64,000 bases of DNA from Saturnia japonica (taxonomy: Eukaryota > Arthropoda > Insecta > Lepidoptera > Saturniidae), in assembly GCA_033032175.1 (NCBI GenBank), contig CM065323.1, positions 13,578,001-13,642,000 on the forward strand, written 5' to 3'. Of this stretch, positions 1 to 9,171 are shown one piece after another. The first letter of the stretch is position 1; each line of letters opens with the position of its first letter. The notes beneath the pieces are model-generated. The model ran no database searches and was not told the origin of the DNA. It saw nothing but the letters and a program-made list of their open reading frames with translations. Both the position numbers and the translations under genes were made by a program.

Positions 1-2
1 AG

Positions 3-182
3 TATGGAGAGATAGGAACCGAGTGGCGATGATCTCTACATACCATGGTAATACCACCAACATGGTCAATTCGACAGTGAAACCGTCAGTAGTGCAGGAC
101 TACAACATTATGATGGGGGGAGTGGATAAAAAAGACCAAATATATTTATTTATTATGGCTCAAGAAGAGAAACGGAACTAAA
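3..182 (+). pseudogene. piggyBac transposase, C-terminal catalytic fragment
   Basis: An open frame runs from the window edge and reads WRDRN, then VAMISTYH, then VVQDYN-MMGGVDKKDQ, ending at a TAA. The DYNxxMGGVDxxDQ block is the signature of the third catalytic aspartate region of piggyBac-family (DDE_Tnp_1_7) transposases, which excise and insert elements at TTAA. Frame after DKKDQ no longer resembles the family, so the zinc-binding C-terminus is lost. The 5' part lies outside the window, so completeness upstream is unknown. Family call is secure; activity is very unlikely. Confidence 0.8.
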
Positions 183-413
183 CCACAAAATACACATTGA
201 CAATAGTAACTTATAGAACTAAATTTGCTTTCCTATTATAGTTGGGCACAACATATAATTTTACAAACAAAATACAAAGAATAAAGAAAATAATAATAAT
301 ACAAAATAATTCAATTCATTATATTAGAAAAATTACATAAAGTTTTAGCGCGTAAATAGCATTCTTAAATAAAATCAGATGATTGAAAACTACTGCTTAT
401 ATTTCTATCAAAT
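183..413. other. AT-rich spacer
   Basis: Low-complexity AT-rich DNA with A-runs between the piggyBac scrap and the next gene. I see no coding signal, repeat boundary or promoter that I can defend. Confidence 0.5.
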
Positions 414-1455
414 ATGTTCAAAACCCTGGCATTATATTCATACAAAGTGATAAATAACAAAGTAATTAAAACTATTGAAGAATCATTATCGTGTGAAAAA
501 CACGAAGAAGCTGATTCTAGGATTATTTTTCATATTTGCCAAATCGATTTTGACGCAGACGTTGTTATACGCTGTTCTGATTCTGATATTTTAATTATAC
601 TTCTGGGAAATATGGATCATCTGAAAGCATCTTTGAAAATTTGGATAAATATGTGTGTTGGAAATCATCAGCGTTACATAAACATCAATGAATTACGCCG
701 AATTCTTGGTGACTCTTTATGCAAAGCTTTACCATGCTTCCACGCAATAACCGGATGTGATTACACGCCAGCTTTTTTTAGAAAAGGCAAAGTTAAGCCT
801 TTTAAAATATTAGAAAATTCTAAAGAATACCAGTTAGCTTTTGATAATATAATTACGGATGACGAAGAAGTACTTGAAACTACGTTTGTAACCCTGGAGA
901 AATTTATTTGTCAAATGTATGGAGTTAAAAATTGTTCCAATGTTAATGATGTTCGATTTCATTTGTTTTCAAGTACGTTTAAGTCTAAAAAATCAGATGA
1001 GAACTTCGACAAAAAAATTCGAAACTTTGACTCATCCAGTTTGCCACCCTGTAAAGCGGAATTGCAACAGCATTTATTGAGGGTTCGTTACGTGACTAAA
1101 ATTTGGAGAAATGCTCACTCAAAACATCCAACGTCTTTATCTCCAATGGCTTTCGGTTGGACCATTAACGGTGACAAATATGATTTTGTCTGGTTTTTGG
1201 GAGATCAATTACCATCCTCAGTTGCAGATATTATTGTTCAAAGTAAGTGTGAAATGGAATATTTATCAATAATAACTAACATGTTTTATAACGAACAAGA
1301 AGAATTACACTGTTTATTTTTTTTCTGTTGCAGATGATAGAGTTTTAGAAGATAACGAAAATTCCCAAGAAGATGATATGAATGACACTGACAAAGACAG
1401 CGACGATGATGATGATGATTATGAAGATACCTCTTTTTTTGTGACGTCACTATAG
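414..1455 (+). CDS. XPG/FEN1-like nuclease-fold protein of a repetitive insect family (5' incomplete)
   Basis: Exon 1 ends at 1242 with donor GTAAGT. A 91-nt intron (1243-1333) ends in a CAG acceptor, and exon 2 (1334-1455) keeps the frame to a TAG. Residues 32-36 read EADSR, 55-58 SDSD, and near 108-122 TGCDYTPAF followed by GK. This order (E-A-x acidic site, DxD strand, GCDY plus glycine-rich turn) matches the XPG-I core and the DNA-binding turn of FEN1-type flap nucleases. The last ~40 residues are a highly acidic Asp/Glu tail. A homologous family is scattered through invertebrate genomes as uncharacterised repeats. An N-terminal XPG-N-like exon is not seen upstream, so the gene is probably truncated. 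Nuclease function is inferred from motifs only. Confidence 0.55.
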
Positions 1456-2081
1456 GCTGAAACAACTTGAAAAACTTAATATTAATTATTTATAATTTAC
1501 ATTTAGTAATCAGAACAATTTAAATAAAAAGTGTTGTTTTTTAAATTTTAATCTAATTTTATATTCCTTTTTATGCTTAAATTTTTTTCAAACTTGCTCT
1601 GACTAGAATGATTATTATTATTATTTATTATATGTACAGTGAAAAGTCATTTACTTTCGTAATGGTTCTCTGTATCATTCTCGATTTATTCTGCAACTGA
1701 CTCTCTCGGACTACTAGCATTATACTGCAATACTTTTCATAACTTTTTCATTTTAATTTAAGACTTAACAATCGAATTTATGTCTGGCAAATTTATTTTA
1801 AGTTTTTCTTATCTTTAAATAACATAATATTAAAATTACAGACATTATAAAATACTTAGAAATTTTTATTTTTAAAAAAATCGCGTATGGCACATAGTTA
1901 GCATTGTCAATAATGTCTGGAAATAAAAAGTATGTCAGGTAGACTTATTTAAAATCAAAAAATTAAAAATTACGCCTTCTAAAATGCTTTTTTTTTATAG
2001 GTAGGATGCGCACTAATGAACGCAACCGCTACCGCCAGCCAGATAGCCCAGACTCTAACCGAAAGTGCAAGAAGGACGACA
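1456..2081. other. AT-rich left flank of the tandem duplication
   Basis: No gene is visible. An AATAAA at about 1526 could end the preceding gene. Positions 2013-2052 (GAACGCAACCGCT then CAGCCAGATAGCCC) resemble 35484-35522 in the Tigger 5' region, so this may be a remnant of a related element. The sequence stops matching anything else exactly at 2082, where copy 1 of the duplication begins. Confidence 0.45.
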
Positions 2082-2134
2082 GTTTGCAATTAAATTATAC
2101 ACCAACTCAAATGATTTTCTCTGTTTTGTTTTAG

Positions 2135-2630
2135 GTTCCCTCCATCATTGTTTTCCACTTTACTAGGAAAAAAGAATCTGGCTGGTATCAAAAGCATCCA
2201 GTGGGGGGTAAACCATGAAGAAAATGCTATAAAACTGTTTGAGGAGGCAACACAGAAGAAGGTGTCTCCTACTGGGCTTTGGCTTCACACCTCAGGTGCT
2301 TTAGGAGCATCACCAGATGGCATAGTTGGAGATGCTGCTATCGTGGAGGTGAAATGTCCGTTTAAACACCGAATGAGCACTGCAGAAGAAATTCAACAAG
2401 ATATGAAATACTGCTTTGATGCAGATGGAAAATTAAAAATAAATCACACATATTACCACCAAATACAGGGTCAGTTGGCAATTTTAAATAGATCCATATG
2501 CTATTTCATAGTTTGGACTACAAAGGAAACAATCATTTTGCCAGTGGAAAGAGACCCAAATTGGGAAGTGAATATAAATATCTTGCTGAAATTTTATCAA
2601 GAACAATTTATTGATAGATTAAAGTCTTAA
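2135..2630 (+). CDS. YqaJ-type exonuclease, last exon (copy 1, 5' exons lost)
   Basis: The exon follows a strong polypyrimidine-AG acceptor ending at 2134 and runs open to a TAA. The protein shows the PD-(D/E)XK core of the YqaJ/lambda-exonuclease family: GxxHEExA helix, then GASPDGIV, then IVEVKCP, then YYHQIQGQL. The D of SPDG and the E-x-K of EVK are the expected metal and catalytic residues. The usual N-terminal helix with the RITAS-like motif would lie on earlier exons, which are absent because the duplicated block starts 53 bp upstream. It converges on the THAP-DDE transposase, the arrangement known for ISL2EU/IS4EU transposons, where the nuclease is the second protein. An AATAAA follows the stop. 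Confidence 0.8.
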
Positions 2631-2679
2631 GTTTCTTTGCACAATAAAAAAAAACTTAACAATTGTCATTTTTATTTTA

Positions 2680-2901
2680 TACTAGACTTCGCCTGCAGCT
2701 CTACCTGTATAATTGTTGGTTTATTGATTATCTGTGATACCCTTAAGGCACTGTATTATTTCGGGATAGTATAAAATAGCCAGTGATGTTCAAGGATATA
2801 AGCTATATACTTACATAATTTCATCCAAACTGGTTTAGTATTTTAATGTGAAGGAGTAACAAGCATACATACTTCCAAACTTTCACATTTATAATATTAG
2901 G
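2680..2901 (+). mobile_element. SINE-like/RTE-tail short interspersed element (copy 1)
   Basis: Begins ACTAGACTTCGCCTGCAG and ends with a tail reading CTTTCACATTTATAATATTAG, with an internal TTTCATCCAAA and GTAACAAGCATACATAC. This start-and-end pattern is typical of a very common short repeat in moth and butterfly genomes. Family name not assigned. It lies in the gap between the convergent YqaJ and transposase genes. Confidence 0.55.
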
Positions 2902-3341
2902 GTGATGTGTGATATGTAAATAATAAAACAGTAATGAATTTTTAGTTTTTATTTGTTATGATGTTACATTCCTCTATAATATAATAAACAATATTTATTG
3001 AATAGATTACAACTGAAAAGCTAGCTAGCATAGATTATTGTATTTCTTTGATACTACACATAACACATGTTTTAAAAATAACACTATTTTGTCTACCTTA
3101 AATCTATCTTTGAAACTATTGTAGAACTTATGGTACTAAGAGTTTAGAAGTATTAATATTTACAGTTGTACAATTAAACATACTAGTCATTTATTTACTA
3201 CTTATTTTATGGAATGAAGTGGACCTTTAGCTTCCATCAGTATTCCTAACAAAGTGAAATGCTGAATATAGTAATCAAACAATATATTTATTAAGTAGCC
3301 AAGAGTAAACTTGTAAGAAAAAGACCTATATAATAAAATAT
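2902..3341. other. Non-coding gap between convergent genes (copy 1)
   Basis: AT-rich, no open frame of note; presumably 3' UTR of the transposase on the minus strand. The equivalent stretch in copy 2 is 19286-19725. Confidence 0.5.
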
Positions 3342-5063
3342 CTAATTCTCGGGATTAAAAGGCATGTCCAAATTAAGATTTTCAGGATCTTCAATAGAAA
3401 AACACTGTTCATTTTCTTTTAATAAAGAATACTGCATATTAACCAGAGCTGCACATGTCTGCATGATTTTACAGGCATACATTCTTATGTTGGGTGTTAT
3501 AAAATCGAGAATTCTAAACGATTTCAATCTTGATATTGCCCTCTCCACATGGATTCTAGCCCTTGCAATTTGACGAGTTGCAAGTATTTGCTCTTTTGAA
3601 AACTGTGTGGTGGTCAGGAATGGTGGAATATTAACATTCACACCAAGTGGTGCACAAAGGTCAGATATGAGGAATCCTTTGTCACATAAAATTAGATCAC
3701 GTGCCACCATGTGTGACAGGATACCACTGTCTTTGGTGATGACCTTGTCAGATGAAGATCCAGGGAACAGACCACTGACATATGTGATGGTTGCATTAGG
3801 AGCTATTCCTATCAACACTTTAAATGTATGCCTCTGTTTATAGTGTGAAAACACTGCTTTTTGTTCCTTCATTGAAGATGGAATAACTACCTCAATTTCT
3901 GTGCAATCAAGTACAATTTTTATATTTGGAAATGGTGCAAAACATGATGGTATAAAGAAACTATTTTTTTTCTTTCTGGGAATTGTTTCCATCATTCCTA
4001 TAAATAATATCTCATGTAAAACATTGAGAAATATTATAAATATGTTTTGAACAGTAGTGTCACTGATCTTAAATCGATATCCTAAATCAAAATATTGTAA
4101 ATTGAGTCTAAGTTTCATTAATGTGCATAATAATTGATCATCAATATTAATTATTTCCACCGTCCAACCCATGAAATAATTAATTTCAAATCTACTTATG
4201 AGATCCACTAAGACATGGAAATGAGCAGCTATAGGCAATCCCGTATACTGAAACACTAACAAATCAACTGCCTTGATATTCTCGAAAGACAGCCTGCATT
4301 CACCTTTGGCAAGCACTTCCTTCAATTTCTGGTTCTCTTTTTGTAAGAAATAATTCTCTGCAGTAGTCAAAACATCAGTACTTTCTTTTTCTTGGCATAC
4401 TGTTGGCTGGTTCGATGATACATCCGTGGTTAAAGTTTCCAGTTCAACTGCAACATCTTCAGTCGTCTGGTTTTCTATAGGCCTGATATAAAAATGATTG
4501 CATGTTATTAAATTAAATAAGATATATTATAAGGTTAAGCTACAGGCATACATACTTCATATTTGATTTATGGTTTATATGATTAGGTAAGACAAACCAC
4601 AGCCTTTCAGTCATAACAATGAGGTCTCTCTGCAGTATGGGTTGCTAAAATAAGAACTATTTTATCAAGCCATACTTTAGGAATGATTGTGTACATAATA
4701 ATAAATACTGTATATAGGTACCTTTTCTGTTCCTTAGGATACAAAAAGTCGAATCTCTTGATACTACTGTGTGCAAAAATTTATGGAATAAGATCATTTT
4801 CATCAGCGAAATGGCAACTGCAAAGGCGGTCTTCACGAGTAGGGTCTCTATCCTTGCGACTGAAATGAAAAACAATGAGTAAGCTAGCAATAAATACGAT
4901 TCAACTTGTATGAACTATAGGTCAATAAAATACACAGTAACAGGTAACACCGGCAGAGCGTTTTCCATTTTCTAAACACTTTTTTATTCGCCGGGAATCT
5001 GAAAAACCTACAAGTTTCTCTTCTCGAGACATGGTTACACCCAGGGGCAAAACAATATGGCAT
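3342..5063 (-). CDS. THAP-domain DDE transposase, ISL2EU/IS4EU type, intact three-exon gene (copy 1)
   Basis: Three exons on the minus strand join in phase: 5063-4951 (donor GTGTTA), 4859-4722 (acceptor TTTCAG, donor GTACCT) and 4482-3342 (acceptor TATCAG), giving 463 residues without a stop. The N-terminus MPYCFAPGC with a later SCHF supplies the C2CH zinc site of a THAP DNA-binding domain split over exons 1 and 2. Then come a helical linker rich in E/K, an HTH_Tnp_4 domain (near LLCTLMKLRLN and YRFKISDTT) and a DDE_Tnp_4 catalytic core with D276 in VLDCTE, D351 in LILCDKGF and E397 in IHVERAI. All three catalytic residues are present. The gene converges on the YqaJ exon. The introns are inferred from splice signals and phase agreement. 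Confidence 0.8.
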
Positions 5064-5357
5064 TATATATACTACAAACACCAAAACACAATCGTTATTA
5101 TAATAAAATTGTAAAACCCTATACAACATCCCCTTTGTTTTTACCCAAACGTCAAAATCCGCCATTTTGTGACGTCATCACTTCTGCAGTCTATATCGCG
5201 TTAAGTAACAATATGGCGGATGTATATCAGCTGATTTGTCACTTGTCATTGCCCGTTGCCGACCATCGTTCTGTGCAAAGTTAAAGGAAAAAGGGTCTGT
5301 GTTATTTAATATTTTTAAAACCGACTATATTAGTTATTGTGATATTTCTTTTTTAAC
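5064..5357. promoter_or_regulatory. Head region between THAP transposase and Harbinger gene (copy 1)
   Basis: Contains a CRE-like TGACGTCA at 5170-5177 and an inverted pair CCGCCAT (5159-5165) / ATGGCGG (5213-5219). These probably belong to the promoter or terminal region of the first ISL2EU element. I could not fix its outer boundary or a terminal inverted repeat, because the left end of the element was removed by the duplication breakpoint. Confidence 0.35.
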
Positions 5358-6623
5358 ATGGATATTGTTGATGGCCATAATATATTGCGCACGTTACGTG
5401 ATGAATTACAAGAACTGAGGAGCCTAAGGAGAGTAACGTCGAGAATGGTTAGAAGGCCAAAGATATATATACAATGATAGAGAAAATCCCATGCAGCATT
5501 TGAGTGTTAAAAAATTTAAAAAAAGGTACAGGTTTAGTAAGAAAAATGACTAAAATTATTGATATTGTAAGAAACGATTTACAAGTAGACCATCGAGGCG
5601 GCAGCGTACCTGTAGAATTACAAGTACTGGCCGTAATTAGATACTGGGGTAGACACGAGGTATGTATACAATATACATATATCATTTATTTAGTTTAACA
5701 ATATTATAACTATTACTTAAATAACTTTATTTTAGATTCAAGATGACTGCGCCGACATTCATGGTTTTAGTCAACAAACATTGTTACATCTCTCTAAAAA
5801 AGTGGCTATTGCACTGGCTGCTAAAAGCCCTACTTATATAAAAATGCCATCAGGTTTAGCTTCTGAAATACAAACAAGTCAAGAATTTGAATCCATTTGT
5901 GGCGTTCCGCAAGTTATAGGAGCAATAGATGGAACGCATATTAAAATACGCAAAGTCTCTGGAGATGCTGACCAGTACTATGTTAACAGGAAAGGTCATT
6001 ATTCCATAAATGTTCAGGTAAGTTTATATTATACTAGTACCACTTATATCTTGTGGATTACTTTTTACAAAATTTTACAGTTATTCAAATAAAGGTAAAA
6101 AAAGTGATGAGTTTAAAAGAAATCTTATACTGTTTTTTTATTTGGAGGAAAAAAGTTCATCATATTATTGTATTGACATACTTCTTTTATTCTAATATTG
6201 CTTTATTACAGGTAGTTTGCAATGCAAACTTAAAAATTTGTGACATAGTATGCCATTGGAGGGGCAGTACTCATGATGCCAGAATTTTTCGTGAAAGTTC
6301 AATAAAACAAAGATTTCAAGGGAATGAGTTTAATGGAAAATTGATAGGGGACAGTGGGTATCCATGTATGCCATGCTTACTGACTCCAGTTCTAAGACCA
6401 AGAACTGAAGCTGAAAGGCGCTACAATTATAGCCATATCCGAACCAGGAATGTCATAGAGAGATAAACAAATTTATGTTTTGGTTTATTAAAACAAAGAT
6501 TCAGAATATTGATGGAAGTTATGAGAGGATGGATCTCTTGAAACAATAAAAATTACTATTGTAGCATGTGCTGTATTACATAATTTAGTCATTGAATTTA
6601 ATTATCCAGTATTATTTTTCTAA
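5358..6623 (+). pseudogene. Harbinger (PIF/HARBI1-like) transposase, frameshifted (copy 1)
   Basis: Exons follow the HARBI1 pattern: an N-terminal part from ATG 5358 broken by stops at about 5475 and a frame change near 5540; an exon from 5736 carrying GAIDGTHIKI (first catalytic D) up to donor GTAAGT at 6018; and an exon from about 6212 with HDARIFRES, LIGDSGYP (second D) and RTRNVIER (catalytic E). Directly after VIER the frame is lost by a TAA, but FGLLKQRFRIL and CAVLHNLVIEF follow in other frames. The nuclease core residues are therefore present but the chain cannot be made whole. It ends abutting the convergent Myb/SANT gene, the standard two-gene Harbinger layout. Confidence 0.75.
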
Positions 6624-7905
6624 TGACAAAATTGCTAATTGTTCTTTGTGTATTTCTTCTGCTCTTTGATATTCTCTTTCTTTGTTCTTTTTCATTAATA
6701 AAAATAGTTCTTTTTCATAACCTTCACCTTGATTCATCTGCAAATCATAAATAAAATTATTATAGGTATGTATATAGTAATATATGAGTGATATATACGA
6801 CTAGTTATTACTAGTTTTAATTCTAAAATGTTATAAAACAGCTTACCGTTTTATTCTTTGATATATTTAATTTACGTCTTTTTGGGTTTTGTACAGAAAC
6901 TGGTGTCGTTGTTAATATGACTATATTTTGGTTTGTTCATAAATCCTTTGACTCTGATATCTGTAACATGAAAGTATATTGTTATAGAACACACATTTCA
7001 TAGAATATGAATTAACATGTTATAATATTCTGGCAATAGATTACAATTATTATACCCGAGTTGATTCCTCATATTGCTTAGATGAAGACAGTACAGGTGT
7101 CAAAGGCTCCTCACAATCGGAAACCAATCTTGTGACCCCATGTTGCTTAGATGAAGATGGCACTGGTGTCAAAGGCTCCTCACACTCTGATACCAATTTT
7201 GGGGTTTCCAATGTCTGAGACTAGAATGTACAAAAATTAATAAATAGGATACCATTGAGAGGTAATATAGGTTTCATTTAGAAGCATAAATTACCTGTTT
7301 TAAAGTTTTTTGATATAGTCCATCACTATCAAAGTAGTTGATGTCTACAACAAACTCATTGGGAATGGCCTCTATTAAGACGAGATCTTCAGCAGGTGGG
7401 CTTGGTGGTGGAGGTCCCCCACCTGTCAATAACCTGGCACGTCTGTACTCGGATTCCCTGCTTTTTACTAGACCCTTCATTTTACACCACTGAGTCATTA
7501 ATTGTGATAGATCTTTTTGTTTATTCAGACTTTTGAAACTGTAAAAAATATTTTTATTTGTGATAATTACGCACGATAAAAATAGATGACTCAAATAGTG
7601 ATTTTATTGAAAGACTTACCTAACTAAGACTTCTTGCCAAGCAGCTTTCTTCAGCGTGTTCGTGTTTGTCGTCGTCTGTGTTTTCAATAACGTCAATTTT
7701 TTGTATTAGTATTTCTCTCAATAATTTCTGCAACGAACGATATAGGTGGTTTTTAAAACTTACTAGTAATAACATACAAAAAGCCGGTACGCGTGTCTGC
7801 TTAGATAATAAAAAAGGAATATTAAATAAATTATAAAATACCTTTTCATTTTCTTCCAATTTAAGGATCGTACTCCTTTTTTTTCAATCAGTTCCATTTT
7901 ATAGC
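6612..7905 (-). CDS. Myb/SANT-like DNA-binding partner of Harbinger (copy 1)
   Basis: Minus-strand exons inferred from splice signals: about 7903-7820, 7732-7622, 7543-7294, 7218-7061, 6962-6847 and 6738-6612. The third reads QLMTQWCKMKGL then RLLTGGGPPPP, the hallmark end of the Myb_DNA-bind_5 domain; the preceding exon offers KKAAWQEVL in one frame. A basic KRRKLNISKNK stretch in exon 5 could be a nuclear signal. The last exon is a Lys/Glu-rich coiled coil ending LSLEK. In Harbinger elements this protein brings the transposase to the nucleus and to the element ends. The first two exons do not join cleanly in frame and may be damaged. Confidence 0.6.
7080..7217 (-). repeat. Two-copy 69-bp coding repeat in the Myb/SANT gene (copy 1)
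   Basis: Units 7080-7148 and 7149-7217 share most bases. Each encodes a 23-residue module with the core C-EEPLTPV-SSSKQ (LVSECEEPLTPV and LVSDCEEPLTPV). The acidic Ser/Pro-rich repeat sits between the DNA-binding domain and the nuclear signal. Also present in copy 2 at 23464-23601. Confidence 0.85.
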
Positions 7906-8483
7906 CAAATGTAATTTCTTGTTCTTCTTCTTATTACATAATAGCAACAGCAAAGTGTGTGTGTGCACAAAATCCCACCAAAATTAATATTAAATAATTA
8001 ACACGATTTAAATCTATCCGACTTTTTCACAACTTCACTTTTTTGCATGAAAAAATCTTGCCACTTAAAAAGTTTTATTGAAGCATCACGGCAAAAACAT
8101 TTATTTGCTGGTGATATTAACAAAGTGTGGAAAGAGCAAAATATTTTTCTGGTTATTAACCATTCATTAACTAAGACGAGCTTAAGTAACGTTTATAAGT
8201 AAAAAAATAATAATCATTATTTAAGACGTTAAGTATTACTTAGTTAATTGGTAGCTAAGCAGATGATTAGTTGATTTTTATAAGTAAGACCGTTAGTGCG
8301 TACATCAAGCAACCAGCCCGTTCAGCCTCAGCAGCAACATACCAGATACAAACTACCACGTTGCATATTCATCATCTCAAAACGTCTAGTGGTGTTCTAC
8401 ACACCATATCTGGTTTCTATGAGCCGGTCACATTTCTGGTCCCACGAGCCTCCTCGGCAATTTACGAGAGGTATTCTACCATC
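7906..8483. other. AT-rich spacer with imperfect inverted repeats (copy 1)
   Basis: No supported gene. Around 8152-8255 there are imperfect inverted motifs (TTAACTAAGACG... and ...CTTAGTTAA), possibly the right end of the Harbinger element. I cannot match them to a left end. The same stretch in copy 2 is 24290-24867. Confidence 0.35.
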
Positions 8484-8830
8484 ATGACGGCGACCCTGCG
8501 CATTGCACGTGTGGTGAAGTTTTTCAATCGAAACCAGAAAGAGTTTGAGTCATATGAAGAATATGTTACCGAATTAAGGGAATTAAGTTCTACCTGTGAC
8601 TTTGGAATATTTAATGAATGTTTATTTAAAAGATAATTATTATGCGGCATACGGGATTTCACCATGCGAATTAAAGATTTAACATTATCCCGAGCAATTG
8701 AGATTTGTAGGACTGCATAGGATGCAAACCTATAAACTGAATATATACAACTTGCCACATCATCGAATATAATGAAAGAAAAATCTATTGATAAAGTTCA
8801 AAATAATAAAAAAAATAACAGGGATCGCAA
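8484..8830 (+). pseudogene. Gypsy (mag-like) gag fragment (copy 1)
   Basis: Frame reads FFNRNQKEFESYEEYVTELR then LSSTCDFG, a stop, then LLCGIRDF and LTLSRAIEICR after a small deletion. This is the conserved central gag block of K02A2.6/mag-type Ty3/gypsy elements (R-Q-x-E-S-F, L-x-x-L-A-x-x-C-x-F-G, I-C-G-I, L-T-L-x-x-A-I-E). No LTRs or pol accompany it, so it is a dead scrap. The pol-containing mag-like relic at 58860 is of the same general type. Confidence 0.7.
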
Positions 8831-9001
8831 TCAGGAAGATGTCAATGAAACCGAATTGCGTTTTCATAGTCTTCAAAAATCTCTATGGTATATTAATAAC
8901 AACTGTGAAAAAATCATGACCATAACTTGAAAACTGAGTTTTATAAAAATAAATCAAGTTGGTAGCTCCCTAATATACCTTGCGCTATCCGAATAGTCGC
9001 T

Positions 9002-9011
9002 GTGACGTCAC
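9002..9011. promoter_or_regulatory. GTGACGTCAC palindrome, left end (copy 1)
   Basis: Perfect 10-bp palindrome with a CRE core, 161 bp before the ATG of the SWIM-YqaJ gene. Its twin at 13060-13069 lies 76 bp upstream of the start of the opposing THAP gene, so each gene may be driven from one. Copy 2 equivalents: 25386-25395 and 29445-29454. Confidence 0.6.
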
Positions 9012-9171
9012 ATCGCCGGTTCGATCAAGTCATTGTCATTCGGAGGCGGGCAAGACGCGGCGTTGTGCGAAGTTTACGCGATAAACTTTTTTCTATTTCG
9101 TTTTGCGGGTTAAACCGCTTCTTAGTTTGTTCATTCGTAATCTAAAACTAGTACTCACTCATACAACCGAA

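Noticed and set aside
3364..3843. Plus-strand open frames opposite the THAP-DDE transposase
   Set aside because: They are antisense to a conserved coding exon and resemble nothing; shadows of the real gene.
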